64,000 nucleotides of DNA from Kibdelosporangium sp. MJ126-NF4 (GTDB lineage: Bacteria > Actinomycetota > Actinomycetes > Mycobacteriales > Pseudonocardiaceae), in NCBI RefSeq assembly GCF_000826545.1, contig NZ_CDME01000002.1, forward strand, positions 372,001 through 436,000, read 5' to 3'. Each line of letters starts with the position of its first letter. The first letter of the stretch is position 1. Below, in pieces: positions 1-8,571 of this stretch. Under the pieces are notes generated by a model, which was not told where the DNA came from, made no database searches, and worked only from the letters and a program-made list of their open reading frames with translations. The position numbers and the translations under genes were made by a program.

Positions 1-56
1 CCCGGTATCCGCACGACCGGGAGGCACTGGAGGACCGGCTTTCCCTCGCACACTGA
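1..56 (+). CDS. 3' end of an unidentified gene cut by the window edge
   Basis: An open frame runs in from the left edge and stops at TGA 54-56. The visible tail reads RYPHDREALEDRLSLAH, which has normal actinobacterial codon use. The gap to the next start is 19 bases, so it is probably co-transcribed with the DHQ synthase II homologue. A GriI-type aldolase would be the expected partner there, but 17 residues are too few to identify it. Confidence 0.5.
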   Translation, partial: RYPHDREALEDRLSLAH

Positions 57-75
57 CCTCCACAAAGGAGTATCC

Positions 76-1179
76 GTGAAACTGTGCTGGCTGGATGTTC
101 GCGACGCCGACGGAGCCAAGGAAGCGATCGTCGAGGAAGCCGTCCACCAACGGGTGGACGCGATCGTCGCGGCCGATCCGGCAGACCTGGCAGTGGTTCC
201 CCCGACGGTGAAGAAGGTGTTGTTCCCCCTGCCCGAGTCGCTTCCGGACCAGTGGGCAACCGCCGACCTGGTCATCGTCGACCCGGTCCGGCACGGTGAT
301 CCCGACGACCTCGCCCGCAGGCACCCCGACGTGGAGTTCGGCCGGTTCGTGGAGATCACCGACCCCGACAGTCTCGAAGAGGCCTGCCGCGCCGCGCGGC
401 TGGACCGGTGGAGTGTGCTGGCCTTCCGCGACACCACCAAGATTCCCCTGGAGATAGTGCTGGCCGCCGCGGCGGGCGCGGACGGCACCGTCATCACTCA
501 GGTGGCTGACGTCGAGGAGGCGCAGATCGTCTTCGGCGTGCTTGAGCACGGCTGCGACGGCGTGATGCTCCGCGCTCGTGCCGTCGGCGAAGCCACCAGT
601 CTGAAGGCCGCCGCCGCGGTACGGCCCGCTGCCGTGGCCGTGGAGGAACTGGAGGTCACCGGTATCCGCCGGGTCGGTATGGGGGAACGCGTCTGTGTGG
701 ACACCTGCACTCATTTCCGGCCGGACGAGGGCATCCTGGTCGGCTCCCACTCCCAGGGCATGATCCTGTGCTGCAGTGAGACCCATCCGCTGCCGTACAT
801 GCCGACGCGGCCGTTCCGGGTCAACGCCGGGGCCCTGCATTCCTACACGCTGTCCGAGCGAGGACGGACCAACTACCTCAGCGAGCTCGGCGCGGGCGCC
901 AAGGTCCTTGGTGTTGACGCGAAAGGACAGGTGCGCGTGGTCACGGTGGGCCGGGTCAAGATCGAGACACGGCCCTTGCTCGCGATCGACGCGGTGGCGA
1001 AGTCGGGCGTGGCCGTCAACCTCATCGTGCAGGACGACTGGCATGTGCGGGTGCTCGGACCGGGCGGTGTGGTCCTCAATGTCACGGAGCTCGCGGCGGG
1101 CACGAAGGTGCTCGGCCACCTGCCGGTCGAGCAACGGCACGTCGGCTATCCGATCGACGAGTTCTGCATCGAGAAGTAA
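76..1179 (+). CDS. 3-dehydroquinate synthase II family protein (GriH-like aminohydroxybenzoate synthase)
   Basis: This 367-residue protein belongs to the archaeal-type dehydroquinate synthase II family, unrelated to AroB. The C-terminal half carries the family's conserved blocks: RVCVDTCT, the EGILVGS segment, RPFRVNAGALHSYT, YLSELGAG, VGRVKIETRPLL and the RHVGYPI end. The archaeal enzyme makes dehydroquinate from an amino-deoxy-heptulosonate. In actinomycetes the homologue GriH, acting with the aldolase GriI, makes 3-amino-4-hydroxybenzoate for grixazone. The GTG start follows AAAGGAG at 64-70. The benzoxazole-type ligase and amidohydrolase genes follow directly, which favours a precursor-supply role over general shikimate metabolism. 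Dehydroquinate supply remains the alternative. No GriI homologue is visible inside the window. Confidence 0.85.
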   Translation: MKLCWLDVRDADGAKEAIVEEAVHQRVDAIVAADPADLAVVPPTVKKVLFPLPESLPDQWATADLVIVDPVRHGDPDDLARRHPDVEFGRFVEITDPDSLEEACRAARLDRWSVLAFRDTTKIPLEIVLAAAAGADGTVITQVADVEEAQIVFGVLEHGCDGVMLRARAVGEATSLKAAAAVRPAAVAVEELEVTGIRRVGMGERVCVDTCTHFRPDEGILVGSHSQGMILCCSETHPLPYMPTRPFRVNAGALHSYTLSERGRTNYLSELGAGAKVLGVDAKGQVRVVTVGRVKIETRPLLAIDAVAKSGVAVNLIVQDDWHVRVLGPGGVVLNVTELAAGTKVLGHLPVEQRHVGYPIDEFCIEK

Positions 1180-1182
1180 GCG

Positions 1183-1950
1183 GTGACCCGGATGGCGCCG
1201 CAACCGGTCCTGGACTTCCACGTACGCCTGGCGCCCCGCCCCCAGGCCAAGGAGCGGCTCCTGGCGGTGATGGATCGCTGTGGCGTGCAGCGGGCCGTGG
1301 TGTGCGCAGGCGGCACCATCGACCTTGATCGGCTGTCCCGCCAACTCGTCGACGGCGGGCACGTCGAAACCGATGCGGACAACGACGCCGTGCTGGACGC
1401 CTGCGCGGGAACCGACGGACGCCTGGTGCCGTTCTACTTCGCCAACCCGCACCAGGCACCGGACGACTACCGTGCCAGGGCCGCCGAGTTCCGTGGGCTG
1501 GAGGTGTCACCGGCCGTCCATGGGATCGGGCTCACCGACGCCCGGGTCGTGCGGCTGATCGAGGTGGCGGCCGCGTTCGACCACGCGGTGTACGCGGTGT
1601 GCCTGGCCCGCCCTGGCGCCGGTGTGACTGACCTGGTCGCCTTGGCCCGCCGGTTCCCCCGGTTGAGCTTCGTGCTCGGGCACAGCGGCGTCGGCAACAT
1701 CGACCTGCACGCCCTCACGCTGGTCCGGGACGAACCCAACGTCCTGGTGGAGACTTCCGGTGGCTACACCTGCGTTGCCGAGGCAGCGGTGGACCGGCTC
1801 GGCGCCGACCGGGTCGTGTTCGGCTCGGAGTACCCGCTGCAGCATCCGACTGTGGAACTGGCGAAGTTCCAGGCGCTGCGGCTCCCGCCGGAGCGGTGGC
1901 GGCAGATCGCGTGGGACAACGCGCACCGACTGCTAGGAGAGAAGCCGTGA
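1183..1950 (+). CDS. Amidohydrolase-fold protein, candidate benzoxazole-forming cyclase
   Basis: This 255-residue protein resembles the amidohydrolase-2 group (ACMSD/TIM-barrel metal hydrolases). Landmarks are the start strand VLDFHVR, the LGHSG motif with His167, and the late FGSEYP motif. The usual N-terminal HxH is HxR here (His13, Arg15), and the usual GSDxP aspartate is Glu216, so metal binding is altered. The GTG start lies 3 bases after the previous stop, and its own stop overlaps the next start (GTGA), so it is translationally coupled to the PaaK-like ligase. Known nataxazole and A33853 clusters pair exactly these families to close the benzoxazole ring from two 3-hydroxyanthranilate units. 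A role in cyclisation is inferred; ordinary hydrolysis or decarboxylation is the alternative. Confidence 0.75.
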   Translation: MTRMAPQPVLDFHVRLAPRPQAKERLLAVMDRCGVQRAVVCAGGTIDLDRLSRQLVDGGHVETDADNDAVLDACAGTDGRLVPFYFANPHQAPDDYRARAAEFRGLEVSPAVHGIGLTDARVVRLIEVAAAFDHAVYAVCLARPGAGVTDLVALARRFPRLSFVLGHSGVGNIDLHALTLVRDEPNVLVETSGGYTCVAEAAVDRLGADRVVFGSEYPLQHPTVELAKFQALRLPPERWRQIAWDNAHRLLGEKP

Positions 1951-3263
1951 ACGATTCCCGCACGGACCTGCCTCAGCTGGGTCAGTGGAGCGGACTGGAG
2001 GACCTGCGTCGCCTCCAGGAGAAACAGCTGCCGAACACCATCGCCTGGGCCGCCCGTTCGCCGTTCTACCAGCGGCGGCTCGGTTCGGGCGCTCTGCTCG
2101 AGACCGCGGCCGATCTTGCCGCGTTGCCGCTGACGACGAAACAGGATCTGCGGGACAGTTATCCCTACGGCCTGCTCGCTGTGCCGAAGCAACGGCTGGC
2201 GACCTATCACGAGTCCAGCGGAACCGTGGGCACGCCGACGCCGTCGTTCTACACGGCGGAGGACTGGATCGACCTGGCCGAGCGGTTCGCCCGCAAATGG
2301 ATCGGCATGTCGGCCGATGATGTCCTGCTGGTACGCACGCCGTACGCACTGCTGCTGACAGGGCACCTCGCACACGCTGCCGGGCTGTCGCGCGGGGCCA
2401 CGGTGGTACCGGGCGACAACAGGTCGTTGGCCATGCCGTACGCGCGTGTGGTCCGGGTGATGCACGACCTCGGTGTGACGCTGACGTGGTCGGTGCCGAC
2501 GGAGTGTCTGCTGTGGGCGGCCGCGGCAGCCGCTGCCGGGTACCGGCCCGATGCCGACTTCCCCGCGCTGCGGGCGTTGTTCGTCGGTGGTGAGCCGCTC
2601 ACCGCGGCCCGTCGGCGGCGGATCAGCCGACTGTGGGGCGTGGAGGTGGTCGAGGAGTACGGATCCACCGAAACCGGGAGCCTGGCTGGCGAATGCCGGT
2701 ACGGCCGACTGCATCTCTGGGCCGACCGGGCGCTGTTCGAGGTGTACGACCCGCATACCGGCGCGGTGGACATCGAGGGCGAGGGGCAGCTGGTGGTCAC
2801 ACCGCTGTACCGGGAAGCGATGCCACTGCTGCGATACAACCTCGAAGACGACGTGTCAGTGTCCTATGAGGACTGTGAATGCGGATGGGACCTGCCGACG
2901 GTCCGGGTGCTCGGCAGAGCGGCGTTCGGGCACCAGGTCGGTGGTGCCAAGGTCACTCAGCACCGGCTGGAGGAGATGGTCTTCTCCCTCCCGGACTCGT
3001 ACGGCGTGGTTTTCTGGCGGGCTCGGGCGGAGCCCACGGTTCTGCGCATCGAGATCGAGGTGCCCGGCGAGCACGAAGCGGCCGCCACGGCCGAACTGGC
3101 GGCCTCGGTGCGTGCCACATTCGGCGTCGACAGCCACATCACCGGGCTGCAGCCGGGGACACTCGTCCCCCACGGCGCGCTGACCAGCATGCCTGACGTG
3201 GTCAAACCGCGAAGCCTGTTCGGGCCCGACGAGGACTGGGGCAAGGCGCTCCTCTACTACTGA
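1947..3263 (+). CDS. Coenzyme F390 synthetase / phenylacetate-CoA ligase-like adenylating enzyme
   Basis: This 438-residue ANL-superfamily enzyme is of the PaaK/F390-synthetase type. The phosphate-binding loop ESSGTVGTPT lies near residue 88, EYGSTE near residue 237, and a lysine-bearing C-terminal lid ends in DVVKPRSLF. It has no carrier domain. It should adenylate an aryl carboxylate. In benzoxazole pathways this family activates 3-hydroxyanthranilate and joins it to a second unit before an amidohydrolase-like protein closes the ring. The GTG at 1947 was chosen because it overlaps the upstream stop and sits behind AGGAGAG; an in-frame start at 1896 would lie inside the previous gene. The substrate cannot be read from sequence. 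Confidence 0.82.
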   Translation: MNDSRTDLPQLGQWSGLEDLRRLQEKQLPNTIAWAARSPFYQRRLGSGALLETAADLAALPLTTKQDLRDSYPYGLLAVPKQRLATYHESSGTVGTPTPSFYTAEDWIDLAERFARKWIGMSADDVLLVRTPYALLLTGHLAHAAGLSRGATVVPGDNRSLAMPYARVVRVMHDLGVTLTWSVPTECLLWAAAAAAAGYRPDADFPALRALFVGGEPLTAARRRRISRLWGVEVVEEYGSTETGSLAGECRYGRLHLWADRALFEVYDPHTGAVDIEGEGQLVVTPLYREAMPLLRYNLEDDVSVSYEDCECGWDLPTVRVLGRAAFGHQVGGAKVTQHRLEEMVFSLPDSYGVVFWRARAEPTVLRIEIEVPGEHEAAATAELAASVRATFGVDSHITGLQPGTLVPHGALTSMPDVVKPRSLFGPDEDWGKALLYY

Positions 3264-3283
3264 GCAATCCACCGGGGGACGAC

Positions 3284-4519
3284 ATGCCGCAGTTGAGCGT
3301 GGCCATTGTCGGCGCCGGGCTGGCCGGTCTCGCGTTCGCCGCCGCCCTTCGCCGTGCCGGTGTCGATTTCCAGGTGTACGAGCAGGCGGAACGCCTGGCC
3401 GAGGTGGGCGCAGGGGTGCAGTTGGCGCCCAACGCCACGCGGCTGCTGCACCGACTGGGCCTGGAAGACCGGCTACGCGCCGTCGCGGTACAGCCGCAGG
3501 CGATCGAGATGCGACGATGGAATGACGACATGCTGGTGCAGCGCACCGTGTTGGGCGACGAGTGCCAACGCAGGTTCGGCGCCCCTTACTACGCACTGCA
3601 CCGCGCGGACCTGCACAGCGCCCTCTTGTCGCTTGTCCCGCGCGAACGAGTGCGACTCGCTGCCCGGTGCGTGGCCGTGGGGAACGCCGCCGGTGCGGCG
3701 CTGCTGCGGCTGTCCGGCAGCACCACATCCGGCAGCACCACGGTGGAGGCGGACCTCGTCGTGGGCGCCGATGGCATCCACTCGGTGGTGCGTGAGCACC
3801 TCGTTGCTGATCAGCCCCGGTATTCCGGGCAGGCGATCTACCGGGGCCTGGTGTCGGCCGAGCGAGTGCCCTTCCTGCTCGCCGAGCCACGGGTCCGGCT
3901 CTGGTTCGGACCGAACCAGCACTGCGTGTGCTATCCGGTGTCGTCCGGGCGGCAGGTGAGCTTCGGAGCGACCGTCCCGGGAGTGGACTGGCATGCGGAG
4001 TCGTGGGCGGCCCAGGGGAGCGTGGCCGAACTCGCGGACGCGTACGCGGGTTGGCACCAAGACGTCATCCGGCTGATCGGTGCGGCGGACGCGGTCAACC
4101 GATGGGCACTACACGATCGTGAGAGCGTCGACCGCCTCAGCTACGGACGTGTCGCCATCATCGGCGACGCGGCGCATCCGATGCTGCCGTTCCAGGCACA
4201 GGGCGCGAACCAGGCCATCGAGGACGCCGTCGTGCTGGCCGCCTGTCTCGCGACAGCAGACCAGAACGGACTCGACGCGGCACTGCGCGACTATGAACGC
4301 ATCCGCCTTCCCCGGACACGACGGATCCAGCGCCAGTCCCGCGCCAACGCGAAGACCTTCCACCTGGCTGACGGCGCCGCGCAGCGCCGTCGTGACGAGG
4401 CCGCCCACGCGACGTCGGGCCTGGACCAACACCAGTGGCTGTTCGGCTACGACGCCGAGCACGCTGCCACGAGCCGAACCGCCCAGCACGGGACACCGAC
4501 CCACGGGAGATCGTCATGA
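3284..4519 (+). CDS. FAD-dependent aromatic monooxygenase (salicylate hydroxylase-like)
   Basis: This 411-residue class A flavoprotein hydroxylase has an N-terminal dinucleotide fold with VGAGLAGLAFA near residue 9, an ADLVVGADG motif, and the FAD-ribityl motif GDAAHPMLPFQAQGANQ near residue 294. It is closest in style to salicylate and 3-hydroxybenzoate 6-hydroxylases, which hydroxylate or oxidatively decarboxylate aromatic acids using NAD(P)H. Its stop overlaps the start of the next gene (ATGA, 4516-4519), so it is coupled to the EntA-like dehydrogenase that should release 3-hydroxyanthranilate. A tailoring step on an aminohydroxybenzoate or on the assembled benzoxazole is inferred. The final six residues or so are a low-complexity tail. 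Confidence 0.82.
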   Translation: MPQLSVAIVGAGLAGLAFAAALRRAGVDFQVYEQAERLAEVGAGVQLAPNATRLLHRLGLEDRLRAVAVQPQAIEMRRWNDDMLVQRTVLGDECQRRFGAPYYALHRADLHSALLSLVPRERVRLAARCVAVGNAAGAALLRLSGSTTSGSTTVEADLVVGADGIHSVVREHLVADQPRYSGQAIYRGLVSAERVPFLLAEPRVRLWFGPNQHCVCYPVSSGRQVSFGATVPGVDWHAESWAAQGSVAELADAYAGWHQDVIRLIGAADAVNRWALHDRESVDRLSYGRVAIIGDAAHPMLPFQAQGANQAIEDAVVLAACLATADQNGLDAALRDYERIRLPRTRRIQRQSRANAKTFHLADGAAQRRRDEAAHATSGLDQHQWLFGYDAEHAATSRTAQHGTPTHGRSS

Positions 4520-5304
4520 CGGAGCTGTCCGGAATCGAGTCGACGGTCGCTCTGGTCACCGGCGCGGCACAGGGCATCGGCGCGGCCGTCGCGGCCACCC
4601 TCTCGGATGCCAGGGCACACGTCGCACTGGTGGACCGCAATGCCGAGGCACTCGACACCATTGTGGACAAGCTCACGGCCGGGAGCGGGTCGGTCCGTGG
4701 TTACACAGTGGACGTCTGTGACAGCGACGCGGTGAACACCCTGGTCCAGAACATCGAGGACGAGCAGGGCCCCATTGGCATCCTGGTCAACTCGGCTGGT
4801 GTCCTGCGCACCGGCAAGGTGGTCGAGTTGCCCGACCGGTACTGGAGCGAGATGTTCTCGGTCAACGTGGACGGCGTGTTCAACGTGTCCCGCGCGGTGG
4901 CGCTCCGGATGATCTCCCGCCGTCGCGGTGCGATCGTGACCGTGGCGTCGAACGCCGCCGGTGTGCCACGGATGGAGATGGCCGCCTATGCGGCGTCGAA
5001 GGCCGCGTCCGCGCAGTTCACTCGCTGCCTTGGGCTGGAGCTCGCCGAGCACGGCATCCGGTGCAACGTGGTGTCGCCCGGCTCGACCGACACGCCGATG
5101 CTGCGCGCGATGCTCGGCGAGCACGTCGACCCCAGAGTCGCGATCGACGGCTCGCCTGCCGCGTACCGCGTCGGTATCCCGCTGCGAAAGCTGGCCCAGC
5201 CACGAGACGTGGCCGAGGCCGTCGCGTTCCTCGTGTCCGACCAGGCCGGGCACATCACGATGCACGACCTGTACGTCGATGGTGGCGCCGCGTTGCACGT
5301 CTGA
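4516..5304 (+). CDS. EntA-like dehydrogenase forming 3-hydroxyanthranilate from DHHA
   Basis: This 262-residue classical SDR has TGAAQGIGAAVA for cofactor binding, NSAGVL, a catalytic serine block VTVASNAAG, YAASKAA (Tyr-x3-Lys) and a RCNVVSPGSTDTPM segment that is very close to EntA/DhbA. The EntA family oxidises 2,3-dihydro-2,3-dihydroxybenzoate. A PhzE homologue is present and no isochorismate synthase is, so the likely substrate is the amino analogue trans-2,3-dihydro-3-hydroxyanthranilate, giving 3-hydroxyanthranilate. The ATG at 4516 overlaps the preceding stop, and the next gene (PhzD-like) supplies the substrate. The longer frame from 4435 lies inside the flavoprotein gene and was rejected. 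Confidence 0.88.
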   Translation: MTELSGIESTVALVTGAAQGIGAAVAATLSDARAHVALVDRNAEALDTIVDKLTAGSGSVRGYTVDVCDSDAVNTLVQNIEDEQGPIGILVNSAGVLRTGKVVELPDRYWSEMFSVNVDGVFNVSRAVALRMISRRRGAIVTVASNAAGVPRMEMAAYAASKAASAQFTRCLGLELAEHGIRCNVVSPGSTDTPMLRAMLGEHVDPRVAIDGSPAAYRVGIPLRKLAQPRDVAEAVAFLVSDQAGHITMHDLYVDGGAALHV

Positions 5305-5345
5305 GGTCGTCCGCCGATACGTGGAAGAGGAAACCGGAGGCAGCA

Positions 5346-6029
5346 ATGGCAATGACCCCGATCCCGGCGTACCGCATGCCCAGCGTCGACGATGTGCCGC
5401 GCGCCGCGGTGCCGTGGCGGCCTCGACCAGATCGAGCTGTCGTGCTGGTACACGACATGCAGCGGTACTTCCTCCGGCCCTTTCCGTGGGGGCAGTCACC
5501 ACTGACCGAGTTGGTGGCCAACACGGCGAAGCTGGTCGCGGCGGCTCGCGCGGCCGGTGTGCCGGTGTTGTACACGGCGCAACCGGGTGGCATGAGTCGC
5601 CACGACCGTGGGCTGCTGCATGACTTCTGGGGCCCTGGCATGGGCGTGGCGGAGGCCGACCGCGGGATCGTCGACGAGGTCGCGCCCGCGCCCGGCGACA
5701 CGGTGCTGACCAAGTGGCGTTACAGCGCGTTCCACCGCAGCGACCTGGAGGAGCGCCTGCGGCGGGCGGAACGGGACCAACTCGTCGTCTGTGGCGTCTA
5801 CGCCCACGTCGGATGCCTGATGACCGCCTGTGACGCGTTCGCCCGCGACATCCAGCCGTTCTTCGTGACCGACGCGGTGGCGGACTTCTCGTTCCAGCAC
5901 CATGTCATGGCGCTTGCCTACGCCGCCGGTCGCTGCGCGGTTCCTTTGTCCACTGTAGATACCTTGGCGGAGCTGGCAGCTCACCCGGCCGCGTCCATAC
6001 CCGCCGTGGGTTCGTGCGCGGCCGAGTAG
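5346..6029 (+). CDS. phzD: PhzD-type isochorismatase (ADIC hydrolase)
   Basis: This 227-residue isochorismatase-fold enzyme is very close to phenazine PhzD. Shared blocks include VHDMQRYFLRP, YTAQPGGM, LHDFWGPGMG, LTKWRYSAFHRSDL, CGVYAHVGCL and the late DIQPFFVTDAVADFS. PhzD cleaves the enol-pyruvyl group from 2-amino-2-deoxyisochorismate to give trans-2,3-dihydro-3-hydroxyanthranilate. There is no carrier domain as in EntB. The ATG at 5346 follows ACCGGAGG. The 3' end overlaps the convergent LAL regulator by 49 bases (5981-6029). PhzF, PhzB and PhzG genes are absent, so this is a 3-hydroxyanthranilate branch and not a phenazine pathway. Confidence 0.9.
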   Translation: MAMTPIPAYRMPSVDDVPRAAVPWRPRPDRAVVLVHDMQRYFLRPFPWGQSPLTELVANTAKLVAAARAAGVPVLYTAQPGGMSRHDRGLLHDFWGPGMGVAEADRGIVDEVAPAPGDTVLTKWRYSAFHRSDLEERLRRAERDQLVVCGVYAHVGCLMTACDAFARDIQPFFVTDAVADFSFQHHVMALAYAAGRCAVPLSTVDTLAELAAHPAASIPAVGSCAAE

Positions 6030-7186
6030 TGCAGCAGGGCCAGCCTGGTCAGCTCGATGCGGGACCGGATACCCAACTTCTGGAAGATTCGACGCAGGTG
6101 GTAGTTGACGGTGTGCGGGGACCGGAGCACCCGGCTGGCGATCTGCTGGTTCGTCAACCCCTGACTGACCAGGTCGGCGACAGTCCGCTCGGTGTCGTTC
6201 AGCTCCATCCAGGCAGTCGGTGACGAGATGTCCTGTGTCGGCGGGGGCACTTCGACCAACGTCGCGTCCCGGCACGCGGTGACGGGGTGGGCGAGTTGCT
6301 CGATGGCGGCCTCGTGTTCCAACGCTGTGCGAGCCGGGAGCGGCAGCGACACCAGAACACAACGCCAGAACAGCTCCTGGGAGAACACAAGCCGGGCACC
6401 GTCGCAGACGAGGACGTCCGCAGCGAGGGCCTCCTCGACCGGTGCGAGCAGTTCGGCCGCTGGCCGGTGCAGCAGCCTTGTCACGTCGCGCAGTGTGAAA
6501 CGAACACCGAGCACCGCGCCCACCTGCAGTAGCCTGCGGCAGCCATCGCTCAGTTCCGCCAGGCACCTGTGCACGCTCGCCCGAACTCGGCTCGGTGGCA
6601 GATCCATGATGCCCGCTGGGTCCGCCATGCCCTTGGCCAGTTCGACGGCCAGCAGCGGGTTTCCACCGGTCGCTCGGACGAGGTCCGGCAGGCCGGGTGC
6701 GGCGACGCGCGAACAGTCAGCCACCAGCAGGCGCACCGCCTTCGCGGAAAGCGGCCGCAGATCCAGGTGACCGCCAGCCGGGCACGGACGCGTGAAGAGC
6801 AGGTCGGCCGCGGGGCCTCCGGCATGGCGGCGACGGCTGAGAATCCAGCCGATCGGCCTGTCCCGCAGCTGCCACGGCAACGCACGGAGGCTGTGGACGA
6901 ACAACGGGGCGGCGTGATGGAGGTCGTCCAGAACTACCAGGACAGGGCCCTGTGCCGCCCGCTCGCCGACGAGCGCACCTGGTTCCGCTCCGGGGAGCCA
7001 GTCACCGTCGACGACCGTGAACCGGAGACGGCAGGCGGCGTCGGCGGCTTCTCGCAGCAGCCGCGTCCGTCCGCTGCCCCAGCCGCCCTCGACATAGAGG
7101 ACGGCACTCGCGCCCGCCTCGACGGCGTGGAGCATGCGCACGATCTGCGCTACCTCCACATCGCGGCCCCGAAGCCGGGCGGTCAT
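5981..7186 (-). CDS. Compact LAL-type LuxR transcriptional regulator
   Basis: This 401-residue protein has an N-terminal AAA ATPase (Walker A-like GGWGSGRTRLL near residue 31, Walker B VLVVLDDLHH) and a C-terminal LuxR helix-turn-helix (LTNQQIASRVLRSPHTVNYHL). LAL regulators usually approach 900 residues; here the long tetratricopeptide-like middle is missing, leaving ATPase, a short linker and DNA-binding domain. The ATG at 7186 overlaps the stop of the upstream MFS gene (ATGA), so the two are coupled. It probably activates cluster genes, but no binding site can be assigned. The last 49 bases overlap the convergent phzD-like gene. A full-length LAL lies at 21188-24004. Confidence 0.85.
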   Translation of the reverse strand: MTARLRGRDVEVAQIVRMLHAVEAGASAVLYVEGGWGSGRTRLLREAADAACRLRFTVVDGDWLPGAEPGALVGERAAQGPVLVVLDDLHHAAPLFVHSLRALPWQLRDRPIGWILSRRRHAGGPAADLLFTRPCPAGGHLDLRPLSAKAVRLLVADCSRVAAPGLPDLVRATGGNPLLAVELAKGMADPAGIMDLPPSRVRASVHRCLAELSDGCRRLLQVGAVLGVRFTLRDVTRLLHRPAAELLAPVEEALAADVLVCDGARLVFSQELFWRCVLVSLPLPARTALEHEAAIEQLAHPVTACRDATLVEVPPPTQDISSPTAWMELNDTERTVADLVSQGLTNQQIASRVLRSPHTVNYHLRRIFQKLGIRSRIELTRLALLHYSAAHEPTAGMDAAG

Positions 7187-8562
7187 GGGCGTTCCGATTC
7201 GCCGTGTCGCGTTCGGACACCGCGGGCGAGCGGGATGGCGCTGGCCGCCACGAGCACCGACGCCACCGCGAAGGTGTTGCGGATCCCGCCGACGGTGTAG
7301 CCCGACAGACCCCACACCAGAGTCGCCACGGCCGGGCCCAACGCGAAACCGGCCTGGCGGGCCACACTGGTCGTGGCGCCGGTCGTGGCGAGCAGACGGA
7401 CGGGCGAGGCCGACATCGCCGCGCTCATGTTCGGCGCGTTGAACAAACCGATGCCAGCCCCCGCGATCGCGAGCCGCCACGCCACGTCCGCCGCTTGCCA
7501 GGAACGATTCGCCGGTACAAGCACCAACAGACCGGATATCAGCACGATTACCCCCACTAGTGCGATACGGCGGTCGCCGTACCTGTCAGCCAGCAGCCCG
7601 GCCAACGGCCCGAGCACAGCAGCGGCCACCGGAAACGTCAGCATCGTGAGACCGGCGACCGGACTCGGCGTCCGCAGCAGCGTGATCAGGTAGAACGGGA
7701 CGATGTAGAGGAGCACGCCGGTGGCCACCGCTGTTCCGGTCAGCGCGCCCAGCGGTGCGCGCAGCCGTCGCTGCGTGAGCAACCGCCGTACCGGCTCACT
7801 CAGGGGCAGCCGGTGCCATACGAGGAGCAAGGGCAGGGCGACGAGCCCGACAGCCAACCACTGCGGGTCCGGGCCCGTGGCCAGTGTGAACGCGACCATG
7901 ACGCCGCCGACGGCGCCAGTGAGCAGCACCGACTCGACAGCGCTGCCGCGACCCGGCCCGCGGATCCGCCCGCGCCGCGGCACCTGGACGAACGCGAGCA
8001 CGATCAGCGCGGCGCACGCCGGTACGTTGATGTAGAAGATCCACGGCCAGCCGACCGTGGCCACGAACAGCCCGCCGACGGCCGGACCGCTGATCAGGCC
8101 GAGCATCCCGAACGCGTCGACGAGCCCCATCGCCCGGCCACGGACCCGAGCGTCGACGGACGTGGTGATCAGGACCGGGACGAGTGCCATCACCACCGTG
8201 CCGAACAGCCCCTGGACCACCCGAGCCGCGATGAGCCAGCCGATCGAGGACGCGACGCCCGCCGCGAGGCTGGCGATCCCGAAACCCGCGCAGGCGCAGA
8301 TCAACGCGTCCCGGTGATCGATGCCATCGAGCCATCGGCCGGTCGGTAACGCCAGTGCGACCAACGGGAGCAGATACCCCAGTACCACCCACTGCGTGGT
8401 GGCCGTCGATGCGCCGAGCGTGTCACGGATCGCGGGCAGTGACAGGTTGACAATGCTCAAGTCGAGCGAGGCCATGAAGACGGCAAGCCCCATGCCGCCG
8501 ACGACCCACCAGCGGTTGGCGGGGGAACGTCGACCGGGATGGGCGTGGCGTACCTGGATCAT
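7183..8562 (-). CDS. DHA2-family MFS drug exporter (first copy)
   Basis: About 459 residues from the ATG at 8562, with roughly 14 hydrophobic segments. DHA2/EmrB signatures include LAVFMASLDLSIVNLSLPAI in helix 1, LLPLVALALPTGRWLD, and the motif C stretch GLISGPAVGG in helix 5. It should export a small drug-like molecule by proton antiport, probably the cluster product. Its stop overlaps the compact LAL regulator start. The open frame extends 15 codons further, to 8607, through an 18-bp tandem repeat, so the start is uncertain. A second exporter of the same family lies at 27750-29195, and both sit beside a LuxR/symporter neighbourhood. Confidence 0.88.
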   Translation of the reverse strand: MIQVRHAHPGRRSPANRWWVVGGMGLAVFMASLDLSIVNLSLPAIRDTLGASTATTQWVVLGYLLPLVALALPTGRWLDGIDHRDALICACAGFGIASLAAGVASSIGWLIAARVVQGLFGTVVMALVPVLITTSVDARVRGRAMGLVDAFGMLGLISGPAVGGLFVATVGWPWIFYINVPACAALIVLAFVQVPRRGRIRGPGRGSAVESVLLTGAVGGVMVAFTLATGPDPQWLAVGLVALPLLLVWHRLPLSEPVRRLLTQRRLRAPLGALTGTAVATGVLLYIVPFYLITLLRTPSPVAGLTMLTFPVAAAVLGPLAGLLADRYGDRRIALVGVIVLISGLLVLVPANRSWQAADVAWRLAIAGAGIGLFNAPNMSAAMSASPVRLLATTGATTSVARQAGFALGPAVATLVWGLSGYTVGGIRNTFAVASVLVAASAIPLARGVRTRHGESERP

Positions 8563-8571
8563 CGCCCCTCC

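Noticed and set aside
1896..1946. N-terminal extension of the F390-like ligase
   Set aside because: It lies inside the amidohydrolase gene. The GTG at 1947 has a ribosome site and overlaps the previous stop.
4516..6029. Catecholate siderophore pathway (EntA plus isochorismatase)
   Set aside because: There is no isochorismate synthase or aryl-carrier domain, and the isochorismatase is PhzD-like. A PhzE homologue gives the amino branch.
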